Positions 1-12,805 of a stretch of 64,000 nt of DNA are shown piece after piece. Made by a program: the position numbers and the translations under genes. The stretch spans positions 124,001-188,000 of the forward strand of contig VWZW01004863.1 of assembly GCA_013397115.1 (NCBI GenBank), in the 5' to 3' direction. Origin of the DNA: Edolisoma coerulescens. Lineage: Eukaryota > Chordata > Aves > Passeriformes > Campephagidae. The notes under the pieces are model-generated. The model was given only the letters and a program-made list of their open reading frames with translations. It had not been told where the DNA came from and searched no databases. Position 1 is the first letter of the stretch. Every line of letters starts with the position of its first letter.

Positions 1-3000
1 GCTATGGTATATGAACCTGCATAAAATAAACCCAAATTTAAATGAGCACTCAAAAACAGAAATTGAGGCTAAGGAGAGCTTTCTTAACCAAGAACCTGAC
101 ATAGATGACTGAATAAAACAAGCACAGTATTGAGTCGATTTATGGGACTGAAATAAAGGAAGATCAGTTAGTCAAGTCTTTTGACATAGAACAGCACAGT
201 AATCTGAGATTAAGCATGAACTGAAAGACAGAAAATCAAATCAGTGGTGCAAAAGAACCTCATGAATAGGAAGTGTTACTTCCATCTTTTTTGTAGGCCT
301 CCTTTAATTGCTGAGTCAACTCTGTACATCACCAAAATATCTTCTGTGATCATCCTTAGTAAACTGGCCATCTCAGTGAAAATATGCTGAAATATGCACG
401 TCTTTTCAGTATATAAATGTACAAACATAATAAATGTATTAGCAGATAGGCAGATAACTTTTGAAATTTTTTTAAACAAATTGAAAATGCTATTCCTAAC
501 TCAGGAGGGACTAGATCTGAACTTGATCTAGATTTAATTAGAATTTTTTAAAAGCCAGGTCTTTCCCCTTTTGATTGGAAAATTGTATTCCAAAGGGCAT
601 ATCTCTGGATACCTTGGACTGTTCTGACAGTGAAATTAGCTTATTACAATTACTATGGAAATAAATAGTGTGAACAAACAATTCTGCTCACAGTAGGAGC
701 CTCATATTAGAATGAAATGTGACTTTGTGAGGAACACATCACAGCTGTAACATAATACTGGTTGCAAAATAACTATGTGAACATCACAGGCCATTATTTA
801 AGATAAAAAATTGACAGCACTTACTCTAAGTAGTCAAGTTACTACTTAATGCTTATAATTTGAAAGAATTCAAATAACTTTGGCTAAGACTCTGACCTCG
901 CAAAGAATTCCCACAGGGCACTGAGGATCATGTATAAAAAGTTTATTGCTAGATCTGAATCTGAAGGATCTCCTTTACAAACATTTGCTGAATGTCATTG
1001 AAAATATTCCTAGCAGCCTTTTTGAAAAATTCAGTACTTAAGAACTTAATCTGACACTAGCTATATATATTTGAAAATCACCCCCTCCTGAGAACATGGA
1101 AAGGTCTTTGTGAAATTTAAATTTCATTTAAGAGCTTGAGGCCTAATGGGATTTAAAACATTTTACTCACACAAAAAATTGCTTTGACACAGCTATTCCA
1201 AGGGCGGGGGTCTTTTCTATTCACACACAAGGATTTTTTTAAAAATTCCAGATACTTTTTCCTTCTACTACCAAGTAAAATAGAGATTCAAGGCAGATGA
1301 ATTTTCATTAAAATTTTATACAGGGTCAGAAAAGTAGTGAATAAATACTTTAAAAAATCAATAACATGGAAAAAGTTCTAAAAAATTTAATTAGTCTCTA
1401 TTAATTAAAACACTATAAACGTAAGATTGGATTGCTAAAAAGCAGAAGATATATTAAAGGGGACAGATACTTCCCTAGAAAACAATGATATATTTCTTTT
1501 CCCACAGTGTATATGTAGTTCCTCTCATAGTTTTATAGAAAGGTATGAAAAAAACAAAGGAGATAAAACCCATGTGTGACCAATGTTCCTTTATAAACAC
1601 TGTATTTTTAAGATTTCTATAATTTATTATTTATTTACAATAACAGCAACAATAACTTTTAATACCCTGTAAAACACTGATCCTGGAATGAGACATTTCA
1701 TCTGAACATTCAATGGTTCCTATTACCCCTCTTTTTGTATACCTATAAATATAGCGCTTTCTTCCTCTTTAGGTATTGTTGTATTGGAAAATGCAATAAA
1801 TGAAAGAAGAGTGCATGATTGTTTAACTGTTGCTGGCTATTCTTAAATGATTGGCTCATCAGTGTTTTAAAAAGATTAAAAATTTAACATTAAATTGCAT
1901 TCATTATTTGATTTGTAGCAGCAAAAAGAGAAATTGGTTTTAATGTGGTCCATCTCAGCACTAGGTGTTATGGAAATGATCTGTAAGAAGTTCTCTAAAT
2001 CCCCAAAAGTTAATATTTTAACAAGACATGAGAGAATGAAAGAAATTAGTTTTATCTAGTTAAAATATTGAGGAACCAATCCTTGAGTGATTACCACTGA
2101 GAAGTAAAAAAATGCTCACTCTCAAATAAGGTGGAGGAAGGCTGCCTGCCACAGGAAATTTGGCAGTGGCTGTGATTTCGAGGGTTTTTTTCAGTAATTG
2201 TTCAGTTGTCTCTAGTGCAGCCTTTTGTAGGAAGCTGAGTGTATTTGTCCTTGGCAACGTCCAAGACTCAACATGTTTTGGCAGTGTTCCTGTTCTGGTC
2301 TCCTGTTCCTCTGCCTGGGCTCCTCCAGGATTCGTGGGTTACAGCCCTCTGCCCATTCATGGGGACAGGGAAGCCTGCTCCTTCTTGGTGGCCATGATCT
2401 CTAGGAGTTCACAACAACTCAGAAAGATGTGCTTTCAAAACACATGGAGGAAGTCTCTTGTATGTTAACCAAGAATTCCTGTTGTTTTTTTTCCTTTGTT
2501 TCTGTTTTGTTACAGATTTTGGAAAAAAAATTTTTTACAGATGTTCCTTTATTTATATTTATACATGGCAAAGCATACCGGTGCTGCCATGACAGTCAAG
2601 TGCTTTCAAAGTTAGACTTAATGATCACTAATGACAGCCAAACTAATGACATGCTATTTCTATTTCATTTTCAGTGTACTATGTTCTTTTCAGTGTACAC
2701 TGTATCATTTACTTAAACGATGAACATATATTTCAGAATATATCTATCCTGGAAGTCAGAACCTGGTTTAAGCTTTTAAAAATGTGATTTTAGGATAATA
2801 TGTTCTATTTTTCCTTCAAAGTACTACTTTCGCCAGTTTTTGCAGTGCACATTGAATGCATTTACGCAAATCTTTACACTTCAAAGCAGAATGACTTCAG
2901 AACGCATCAGAATTATGATACAATTTTGCATTTTGGAAAACCTGTGAAAATATATCTAGAAGGAAACCACTAACAAAGGCAAGCTGTTTTGACCCGTCTC

Positions 3001-4797
3001 TGTAGCCGTCTTAATAAACCTGCATTCTGTAGAGGCTGACACATAGGGAACTGGAAGAAAATAGTGGCAAAGCACCACTGCAGGAGCAAAAGTAAAATTA
3101 TGTATTTTGTTCAAGTAGCCCAGTAAGAGATGTTCAGTATAAATAATACAGCCTGGGAAAGGACTTTTATTCTAACTGGATTTTGGTTTTGTTTTCTGTT
3201 CTGTTTTATTTTGGGGTCTCGGATTCTTTTGGGGAAGATTTTTCTCTCAATTTATTTCAGCTTTATCAGGGTTTCCAACTGTGTCCAGAAGGAAACTAGA
3301 GTGGCCACTGCCCTTGTAGTCAAATAGACTGGTCATTGTAAGAAATTTAGAAAAATTAAAAGACTTCAAATGAAGTCGGGAACTTACCTTTTGGGCTTGT
3401 GGGCCCAGAGACTGTAAGTACATTTGGAAGTGACTATCTGCCCACAGATGACTGTCATTTAAGCCATGTTTTAGCTCAAGTTCTTATGCATTCATTTAAA
3501 GTTATTAGCAAAAAGTTATTATTTAATTATAAAATGTGTAATAGGCAGACCAGTATCTTCCTATCATACAAGCCAAGCAATGGGCAAAGAATATGTGACC
3601 TAACAAGTTAATCAAGGGAATATAAATTTTTTTGGGATTGTCTAGTGTCTTCCTTTTACTCTTCAGACATTTTCTAAGTGCTTATTCAAAGTCAAAATAT
3701 AGTAAGGAAGTTTAGAAAAATTTGAACACATTTATGTGAGATTATTATATGCTGTATATGAGTGGTATTAGTGTTCAAATCTGCCTACTAAGATCTCCAG
3801 TAAGGAGGTTGTAAAGTTATTTTCTCTGCTAAATATTTCCCAGTAATAAGCATTCCCTTTCCCTTTCTTCCTCCCCCACCATGCCCCCACCTCCCAAATG
3901 CCAAGGACATTCGAGATATGCAGCTTTTATAAATGCTTAGTAGTCATAAGTTTTCAGAAGAAGTGTCACGATTTCTCATGTCTGACTCAGGACTCTTCAT
4001 CATTTGGGTTTAGCAGAACTGCAGATACATTGGTGCATCAAGCTGGAGAAACAGTGAAATCTCTCAGCCTTATCTTGCTTCGGTTTGTAGGAGATAAACA
4101 TTTTCCATCTCCATACAGATAGAGAGAGATCTTCACAGAGAATCTAAACTAAACATCATTTGTCAGAAGGAGATGTTCAGATTTGTACATATCCAGACAA
4201 TATCCTTTCATGGAAATGTAGCTTAAGACAGGGACATTTGTACTCAGCACTTAAGGCTGAGTAAAAACCAGACAGACCTATTTATAGTGAACCAAAAAAG
4301 GAAATATTTTTCTACTAGTCTGGAAAAATAAATCTGCAACATAGTCAAGAATCCAAGAATGTTATTGAACAAAAGAATAAGGAAAAGAGTGACAATCATA
4401 AAGTCAGGCAAAACAGTCAATTGCAGAAAGCAATTTGCAAAAGGAAAGAGATTCAGAGACCAGGATTGAAGATCAAGAGCCTAGAACACGTCTGTAAGTA
4501 AGAGGCATATCATACAGAAATCACTGTGGATTTTCTAAGTGGATGCATCCCACAGGGCAGCCCTTCATTTTTTTTGCAGATTAATTACAGCCAGATGTAG
4601 CTTGATTGCCCAGGTGGAACTGTCTGAGACACACAGAGGGTGAACTTCCAATTCCATTTTGGAACAGAGGTTTCACAGAACGTTTAACCTAGTATTTCTT
4701 TATCTCTGAGGATTGGTTTTATCTCCCCTCAGAAAACTCCAGAGGAAAAAAAAAATCTGAGGTGGTTTGAAGGATAGCCCCTTTCTTTTTGTTGCCA
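1..4797. other. AT-rich non-coding DNA, no gene recognised
   Basis: This stretch is AT-rich with only short unsupported open frames, none longer than about 105 codons and none recognisable. The part at 2090-2470 is somewhat richer in G and C but shows no codon structure or splice pattern I would trust. A C-rich tract at 3855-3895 is noted separately. I recognise no interspersed repeat here; old decayed copies could be missed by eye. Confidence 0.6.
3855..3895 (-). other. Possible G-quadruplex tract on the minus strand
   Basis: The plus strand carries C runs at 3855-3857, 3861-3863, 3873-3877, 3884-3888 and 3893-3895, separated by 3 to 9 bases. On the minus strand these are five G runs with loops short enough for an intramolecular quadruplex. 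Folding is inferred from spacing only, and there is no gene beside it to give it a role. Confidence 0.35.
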
Positions 4798-4799
4798 CT

Positions 4800-5105
4800 C
4801 AAAATGAGCAGATGGAAACAGCAGGCTGCAGGAACTGAGCTCTCAGTTGGTGTCTGAGCAATTGTCTCATGCCAAGAGAATTGAGAAGGCCACAGAGGAA
4901 CCAGCTCCCAGCCAGTATTTGGACAAAAGCCATGCCAAGGTGGTTAAGCAGCCTGCAGGGAAATCTGGCTTCTGCCAGTGTGTAGATGAAGTGCAAGGCA
5001 CAGTGAAATGTGACTCCCAGCTGGCACAAAGGCAAAAAATTCATGCCAAGATAGTTGATCCAGTCACAGAAAGACGGCCTTTGTTGGTACCAGGCCAGAT
5101 ATCAA
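4800..5105. repeat. Degenerate minisatellite, unit about 63 bp, four to five copies
   Basis: The nine-base word catgccaag recurs at 4868-4876, 4931-4939 and 5042-5050. The first two are 63 bp apart and the third is 111 bp on, which fits one 63-bp unit plus a shortened 48-bp unit. Inside the units, 'cagcctgcaggg'-like and 'cccagc..g' segments line up in the same order, including in the partial unit before the first catgccaag. Because the unit is a multiple of three, both strands stay open across the array (plus strand about 4847-5161, minus strand 4799-5044), and the minus-strand frame repeats an 'LLN.LGM' motif. I read this as a by-product of the period and not as a gene. The family is not one I recognise. 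Confidence 0.6.
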
Positions 5106-8100
5106 TAGCAGTGAGTTGGGAACAGCTTTCAAAGCTCTCTTGTCTCTTGCTTCAAATATGAGTCCCTCAGAGCAAGCAGAAAGGGTTCATTACCATTTCC
5201 TGAATCTCAGGGGAAAGCAGAGTTCCAACATTGTTTTTACAGCAACCAGAAGGAAGAACCTTCTATTTCAATACAGAACATGCATAAGGCCAGTGATGAC
5301 ATGCACAGCAAGAGGAGAAAAGTCCACCTTGTACATGCATATCCTTAGCTTCCTTGAAATATTCTTAGATCTTTCTGACACCAATGAGTCATTTGCATCT
5401 CTTGGATATAATTCAATTGTCATTCTGTGAGGTTGTTTCTACTTCACTGCCGTCTCAAGAAGAATGAGATGGTAGTTTGTGTTTCCTGTACATGGAGATA
5501 GACCTGCTTCCTTTCCTCCTCATCTCAGAGGGATTTATGAGATGGCTAGTTTTCTCCTTAAAATACACTCACACATGTTCAGAAACTGCTTGCAATTTCC
5601 CTGGTAAAAATATTCTTAAGAAAGGGTGCCTTCCTTAAATTTTCAGAAGTTTTACAGGGTGACCAATGAATGGCTCTTTTCAAAGACAGCTTCTAAAGAG
5701 GGAGTAAAAAGTCTCATGAACTTGAAGGATCTCCAGAACCCTGTGAAGCAAAAAAAAAGATACTTTTCAAGCTGGGGCATTACTGATGCTATCAAAGATG
5801 TAGCTAAGATTTTCATTCAAGAGAACAAATAGAATCTAATTTCATGTGTGTTTTCAGAAAATGACTTTCCCATCTTCCAAACATAAATATATATTTGTCT
5901 TTGATTCTTACTATGCAAATTTATTTTATTTGTCAATAAAGTAAATTAATTTTACCCAAGTCAAATGCGTGATAACAATTGGTAAGTGATCTCCCTGTGT
6001 CAACCCATTAACTTTCCCATCTTATTTTCTGTCCCATCCTGGTTGAGAAGGCTAAGAGTGTCTGGGTTTGGTCTGGCAGCCTACCAAGACCAACCCATGA
6101 ACACTTACTCAGCTTTCTATCCTGATTTTCTAGAGGAAAGGCAGTTTAGCCAGGACATATTCAGGAGCAAATCCAAGAATAATTTTTCTCTACTTTACTA
6201 TTCTCATGTGTAGGACTTTTTGTCAAGAAATAAGACTTTTTTTCCACTTTTTCAGTCAGTCATAATTATAATCTATACTGTTAGGCAGACAGACATATTG
6301 CTTTGATGTACCAACATGGAGTAATGTTTATGATGAACAAGTTTGGGTTTATGAATTGAGATGCTTAAACACTTGTTTTGTATTCGTAGAATTACTACAA
6401 TGAATCCTTTGTAAACTCTAGTCCAAAAACCACTTCAAATTTTGTTATTATCAGCAATTATCAATACACTTTAGAGTGACAGAAAAAACAGTTCGACTGA
6501 AGTAACTGGTTCTTAAACTAATTAATGTTTGTTACAGATTACATTCTTACAGTAGGTTCTTAAATACTGCTTTCCAAAATCCTCTTTTCCCCCTAATTCA
6601 TACTTTCTTAAAATTTTTGCCTTGGAGATTAAAATTTTTCAAGCCCAGCCTAAACGTGCAGTTTGTTTATTTTTCTGCAGTTTTTGGATTAATACCTTTT
6701 AGTTCTCTGGAATATAAGTTGACTGAAATTGACTTCTCTTAAAAATTGCCTTATGACTACTTGTTGAAGAACTGTACTGATGAATCAGCTGAACCTAGAA
6801 AATTAGAAATTGGCAGATGTTTATACCCTATTGAGAGAGGTGCATTTGAGTGTTCCAGGAAAAATTGGTTTTGATTTGGCTGAGCTGTGGAGGTTTGAAA
6901 TAATGCTTCTGAAGTATGCTGTATGCATGGAAACTGAGTTCTTTTAGGATGTCTCACTAGTGTTCTTAGTAAATCAGGTTGCACTGACACCCAGCAGACA
7001 GCCCAGAGTGCAAGAGAAGCTAAGAGTACTTCTGAAAGACAAGATGCTTCCAAGGATCCTTCCTTATTCAATCTGTATTGGCACACACACTGACAAGTAC
7101 GTGCACCGTGTGCTCAAAGGTTTCCCAGATACTGACTGCATCCTGCTTTGTTTCATGGCTGCTAACCAACAAAGAAATATATCTTCTAGGGTTTTGGTTT
7201 TGTGATAGTGCCAGGTGATCTACTTTATTATGCATTTACAATTATGTTTATGTTACCTTAATAAAGCAGCTAAAAAGAGCCTACTGGGAGGAGAAAGGGA
7301 GACTTTTCCTTCCCTGAGGGACTTAATGAGCATACTCAAGGCAGAGGACCTTGGAGACAGGAGAGTCAGTTATAGTCACAAGTAAGAGCTTGACACTCAG
7401 GAAATGACATTTTACAGTGGAGAAAAGGTAGCAAAAAGACTTCAGAGGGGTCTAGAAGGGTCTGAGATTGCTGCTACACAGAAGATGATTGAGTAGGGAA
7501 AAGCAAGGATAATAGACAAAGGATATCAATCAAATTTCCCTTATTTGAATATTCTTTACTTAAATAATTAAATGTTTGCTTTTATCTAAAGAAATTATGT
7601 CCTTTGAGGGTTTTAAAATATTTTGGTTTTACAGTGGACTCATTAGATGCAAAAGACACAGTGACATCCACCTTGAAACTTTGGCTTTGATGGCACCAGA
7701 TCACAGTTACAGTAGAACAAAATTGCTGGCATTTTGTGGAAGCCGAAACATGTTAGGGTTTCATTCACAGAATAAAAAGGAATACAGTGAATAGTGCGGC
7801 CAAAACTCTGTTTGAACAAAGGTTATGCTTTTATTTATAAGTGTTTTAAGTGTAGGAAGAGTCAAGATTTCATTAAATAATATTGGTTATAAAACAGCAG
7901 AAAAATATTTGCAAAATTCTTTCACCAATGCTACAGGATCACAATAAGGAAAAGCTCACCAAGTGTGATACAACTTAGATTGTGGCTGGTTTCACTCTAG
8001 CCTACATGACCTCAAGGTAATTGTTCACAGTAACAGAGATTTCTGAAGGTTGTGCTGAAATTTTCAACCACTATTTTTTTTTCTAGATTGATGTTTTCCA

Positions 8101-8182
8101 AAAATAAGTTTAAAATCCTTGAAGTGAATATTGATAGAGTGCATGATGTCTTTAGATCAATTGCACAATGCTTAAAGAGTTT
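5106..8182. other. AT-rich non-coding DNA, no gene recognised
   Basis: No recognisable repeat or exon was seen. Open frames at 5626-5832 and 7576-7794 read cleanly for about 70 codons but show no family motif and no convincing splice sites, so they are not called. A POU octamer match (atgcaaat) occurs near 5914 inside very AT-rich sequence, which is expected by chance at this composition. Confidence 0.6.
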
Positions 8183-8645
8183 AGAAAATCATAGGATATT
8201 TAGGGCTGGAAGGGCCCTCTGGAGATCATCCAGCCCAACCCCCCTGCCAAGGCATGGTCACCTAGAGCAGGTTACACCCCTGGAGGGTTTTGAATGTCTC
8301 CAGACAGGGAGGCTCCACAACCTCCCTGAGCAGCCTGTTCAGTGCTCTGCCACCCTCAATGTAAAGAAATTCTCCCTCATATTTAGGTGAAGCTTCTTGT
8401 GTTTCAGTTTATTGCCATTGCTCCTCATCCTGTCACTGGCACCACGAGAAAGAGTCTGGCACATCCTCTTGGCATGGGCCTTTGAGATATTTGTAGGTAT
8501 TGATGAGGTCCCCTCTCAGTCTTCTCTTCTACAGACTAAACAGGCCCAGCTCCGACAGTCTCTCCTCATTACAGGGATCCTCCAGACCCCCCATCATCTT
8601 TGTGGCCTCTGCTGGACCCTCTCTGGTAGTTCTTCGTCTTTTATT
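8183..8645 (-). mobile_element. CR1 LINE, 3'-end fragment
   Basis: Read along the plus strand, the text follows the reverse complement of an avian CR1 3' end. It opens with a worn tail ('atcataggat' in place of atcatagaat), then 'gggctggaagggccctctgg', 'catccagcccaacccccctg', the 'cctccctgagcagcctgttc' block, and ends in the 'gtggcctctgctggaccctct' block near 8630. CR1 is a non-LTR retrotransposon that copies by target-primed reverse transcription and usually inserts 5'-truncated, which fits this length of about 460 bp. No intact reading frame of the element's proteins remains. The subfamily with 'gacagggaggctccacaacctccc' differs from the copies at 18.4 and 63.0 kb. Confidence 0.92.
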
Positions 8646-11600
8646 GAGGAGATCAGAACTAGAGGAGTTTATGTTAGATATGAATAGGTAGCAAAATAAA
8701 AAAATACTCAATAAATCGGCAAGGTAAGGGAAAAATGTATTTTTTTTTTCTTAAAGCTTGTGAGTTACAAATGAAGTAGACATTTTTAGTTGATAATAAA
8801 GAGCTGAACAAGGTTTATTATAGCAACCTTAATATAGCAGTTATGCAGAAAAGCCTACAAATGGACTTTCAGAACTATAAATTCTGTAGTCATGGAGGTA
8901 ATTTCTGTGGTCCTAGAGTTCATTTTGCGGCACAAATGCTGCTGCAAAATCTAAGCGTGACTTCTATCCCACATGAACCTTATTAAAACATCTTTAAAGA
9001 GATGCAGTTTATTTATGGATTTGGGGGAAAGTTCTTGAAATGAGGATAACATTTGTGATCATACAAATACGATGCAAGTTAAATCTCCTGACAGCTACAT
9101 AGTTTAAAAAAAAAAAAAAAAAGAAAATAGATTCTTTTAAAATTTATTCCTCATCAAAAAATCATGGAAAAAATAAAAGAGTAGTATTTACTGTAGAAAA
9201 ACATTCAAGGGAACTGATCTGGATTGGTTTTCTATCTGCCTCTCATTTGACTGTATCTTTCTGTTAGACAGGCATTCCTTAATCATATGATCCATTGGCA
9301 ATGAAAGTGCCCAAATCCAGTGTGTCAAGACCTATAACAATTTTTCTGGGATGTGTACATTTTTTCCAAGAGCCATTTATTCATTCTTGTGTTGACCTCA
9401 CAAATAATGCGATCCCTTAATTTTCCCAAATAACTTCTGGCAGTGTAACTACTAGATTTGTGTTGCAAAAATCTCCTGAAGGTATTAAGATTTTTCTCAT
9501 TTTTAGTCATAATAATTCATTTTTTCCTAAAAAGATTAAGATCACTATCAGGTCACTAAATTTTCTTCCATTTCCCTTATCTGTAATAAATACACTTTAT
9601 GAATTGATATCTGTAAGGTTTCTACTTTTACTAAGAATATACTGGACATACAGCATACTTTGCTCATATTGTCTTTTTTCTGGTTTCTGATACACCACCT
9701 TTTTGGAAACTTCATCAAATCTTAATGAAACATATGTGTATGTATTCTTTTCTGCTTGGAAATTTCCTGTAGTGCTGGCTAGATAAATTCTCTGAATGGT
9801 TCTTCAGAACAGGCACATCAGAAAAGTGGAGACTAATGCATGCTGACCTGCCATATGGGCAGGATTTCACTGAAACCCTTTTTTTCTTCTTATGAGACAT
9901 ACATACAAATCCCAGAAGCTATGTACACAGTTTTGTGTTTAATAACATAGTGCAGCATACTGTTCACAAAAGTATGTAGGCACAGATGAATCATGAACAT
10001 AAACAGAGGGAGACAGATTGTATACATTGAGCCTCTGTGTCTAACTCTCACACCGAGTGCAGTGGATGGCAGTCCTTATGCCTGAGGCAGCAACTACCCA
10101 CAGAACCTCTACCCTGGTCCTCAAAAGCATCTTATTAACCCTAAAAGAGCCACAGATTCTGTATTACCTGCTGTAAGTCTCTGCTCTGCAAGTACCTGCA
10201 GTCACCCTGTCTGCTGGGCCTTCAGCAGGGAAATATTTGCAGCAACCCTGAGCAGCTTTATCAGCTTCCCTTGAGTTACACTCACAGGCACTGCCCCTCA
10301 CCTTGTGACTCACAGCAGAATGACGATATCAAAGCTGGTAAATTTTGTTGTGGAATCAGCTGCTGTGTTGCAGACAGGCACAACAAATCCTCTGCAGAAG
10401 AAGTTTGAGCAGGGGGCCAAAAACTATTGTTAGTAAAAGAAGACAGATTTTTTAAAGATGGAAAGAGTGGATAGGACACTGCAGAGACAAAGGAGGAGCA
10501 ATGTGCAGAAACATAATAGCCAGAAGACATCAATGACAGAAGTAATCTTTAGACTGTAAAAGGATGAGACAAGAAGGGCTTGAGGGGGATATATTTTTTA
10601 GAAAGAGTAAACAAACAAAATCCCAAAGAACTGGAGCACAGCCATCCATCATGTACATTGTGAAAAAAACAGGACAACATTCCCTCTTTCTGCTAACATC
10701 TGGTCACAAAAGGAAGCCAAGAACCAGTCAAAGAAGAGCAGTTCGCTGGCAAACACATGCCAGCATTCTTGCTATCACTACCCCACAGCTCTGGTCCATG
10801 TCTCAGGCATAGAGATTTAACGACTATGTGACTTGAAGAAAATAAATGTGCATGAGACTGCTTACTTTTCCCCCAAAATTAAGGGGTTTGGGGTGAAACA
10901 AAGAATTTCAACTGAGAAAGAAGAAAAAACAGTCAATGCTGTGTAGTCAAATTCAAAATGTTTCTCAACATGGGGCCTTTGGCTGAAGACTTCAAGAGGA
11001 GCTGGAGATCCCAAGATGCTGTGCAGGAATTGCCTCCCCTCAGCACACACATGACATGTTTAAATACCCAGCCAGCCACAAGATGTCAGCACACTCAACG
11101 GGAATCCCTACAAAAACCAAAATCTGTATAAATGGGGTATTTCTGTGTCACACATCTCTCCTCCTGCTATTAATGGGAAAAAGTGATGTTTCTGAGAAGT
11201 TACATGAAATTTCACATTCAGGTTGTGCATTGCAAGTGGAAATACCTGATGTATCACAGTCTGGCCGTAGTATCTTAATGAAAGTAAAATGCTGAAAGAG
11301 AATGGAGAACATGGTTTTATCCTCCTATACTGAAACCAACGGATGTTGGAGAAGGATCTAAAATAGCCCAGAAACACAGGAATAATATTCAATAACAGAA
11401 TGTAAGCTCTGCCCAGCTGTTTAGATGTTTTAGACTGCACACTCAGCTTTGAAATCCTGCTTCAGCACCTCTCCAGAAAGTATTTCAGCTCAATAAAGTG
11501 TCCAGATAACTGTTTCATGGCCTTCATAATCACAACATCTATAAACCCTTAAATACAAATTGTACAGGTGTGCTCTGGCTTGTGTGTTAAGTACCATAAG

Positions 11601-12168
11601 TGGAGACCATATGGGATGTGGGCATAGCACAAAACAAATTAATCATGTCCACTTTCTTTCAAAAATAGTTCAGACTCAAGATGTCAGTAGTCTTTTGCAA
11701 TTTGCATACTGACCAAAATATTCAGTGAGTTTTTCCTATTACTGCATTCCAATCTAAAAATATTCAAATTCCACCTTGGGCAGGAAAATGCCTGGAATCT
11801 TCCTGTAAAATATAGTCAGAACTCTTTATTCATTATTTGAATTCTTTCAGCATGTCAACATACCCACAGCAGATGATATATGAGAGAGTTTCTGGGGAGA
11901 CTGGGGTAGCTAGATTCTCTAAGCCTGACTTCTATATTAGGTAAATTAGTAGTCAAAATGTACAACAATTTTAGCTGGCATCTGGATAAATACAAGTTCC
12001 TTGGAAAGACCAGCATGCCTTCTGTAGAGGAGAGTTCTGTTATGTGGATGTTTTAGTACTTTTTTTTGACAAATTCATCAAACATGAAAATAAGAATGAT
12101 TTAGTTGATATAGTCTATCTATATTTTCAAAATATTTGACAATGCCATCTCTCAAGCCTTTCAAAGAA
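8646..12168. other. AT-rich non-coding DNA, no gene recognised
   Basis: I see no gene or interspersed repeat. A run of 17 A lies at 9106-9122; no body of a processed transcript can be recognised upstream of it, so it is not called a retrocopy tail. Short overlapping frames on both strands near 10.3-11.4 kb have no recognisable product. Confidence 0.6.
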
Positions 12169-12300
12169 AATCATAGAATAATAGAATAATAGAATATGCT
12201 GAGTTGGAAGTGACCCATCAGGATCATGGAGTCCAACCCCTGGCCCTGTGCAGGACACCCCAAGAATCACACCATGTCACTATGGACTGAGAGGGTTGAG
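12169..12300 (-). mobile_element. CR1 LINE, short 3'-end fragment
   Basis: The plus strand shows the reverse complement of a CR1 tail made of repeated 'atagaata' units (12172-12196). It is followed by 'tgctgagttggaagtgaccc', 'atcatggagtccaacccctg' and 'ggacaccccaagaatcacac', which belong to the CR1 subfamily with 'atgctgagttggaag'. The match fades near 12300, so only about 130 bp survive. It ends against an older CR1 in the opposite orientation. Confidence 0.85.
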
Positions 12301-12329
12301 GTGAGACTTGTGCTTTACAGTGACTTCAT

Positions 12330-12805
12330 GCAAGTCCTAGAAAAGGCATTTTGTAGGGAGTTTGGAAAGTTTGCTGTTAATACTAAATTATTCAGAATAG
12401 GAAAAATGCAGACTGACTGTGAAGAATTGCTGCAGAAACTTATGAGGCTGATTGGGAAATAAAATGGCAGATGAAATGCAGTGCAGAAAAATGTAAAGTG
12501 ATGCACAAGAGGAAAAAACCCATAAATTCACATATAAAATGATGAGCTCCAAGCTAAGTGCTACCTCTCAGAAGAAAAATCTTGAGATAATGAGAGTTAG
12601 CTCCACAAATATGTCAGTCCAATGCTGAATAACAGACAGAAACCCAAACCAAATGTTAGTAACTGTCAGGGGAAAAAATAGAACAAAACAGAGAACAAGA
12701 TAATTCTCAGTTGAATAAATCATGGATCACCTTTAAAACACAGTTCTGACCTCTCTCCCATTAGCCTCCCATATTAGAAAGGATATAGCAGAATTTTAAA
12801 TTATT
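12330..12805 (+). mobile_element. Ancient CR1-type LINE fragment in sense orientation, C-terminal reverse-transcriptase region
   Basis: The plus strand resembles the old, amniote-wide CR1 type whose reverse-transcriptase C-terminal part is widely preserved in reptile and bird genomes. Recognisable pieces are 'taatactaaattattcagaa', 'atgcagactgactgtgaaga', 'aataaaatggcagatgaaat', 'gtaaagtgatgcacaaga' and 'aaaggatatagcagaatttt'. The frame running through 12226-12462 still reads TKLF followed by a KMQTDCEELLQKLMRL-like stretch, which is LINE-like, but it is broken soon after. Stops and indels accumulate further on, so this is a dead fossil. The right-hand limit is uncertain because similarity decays gradually. 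Confidence 0.75.

Noticed and set aside
9106..9122. Poly(A) runs here, at 59693-59710, and poly(T) at 20198-20216, 46941-46960 and 63855-63872 as tails of processed retrocopies
   Set aside because: No recognisable transcript body precedes any of them and no flanking duplications were visible; simple-sequence slippage is enough to explain them.
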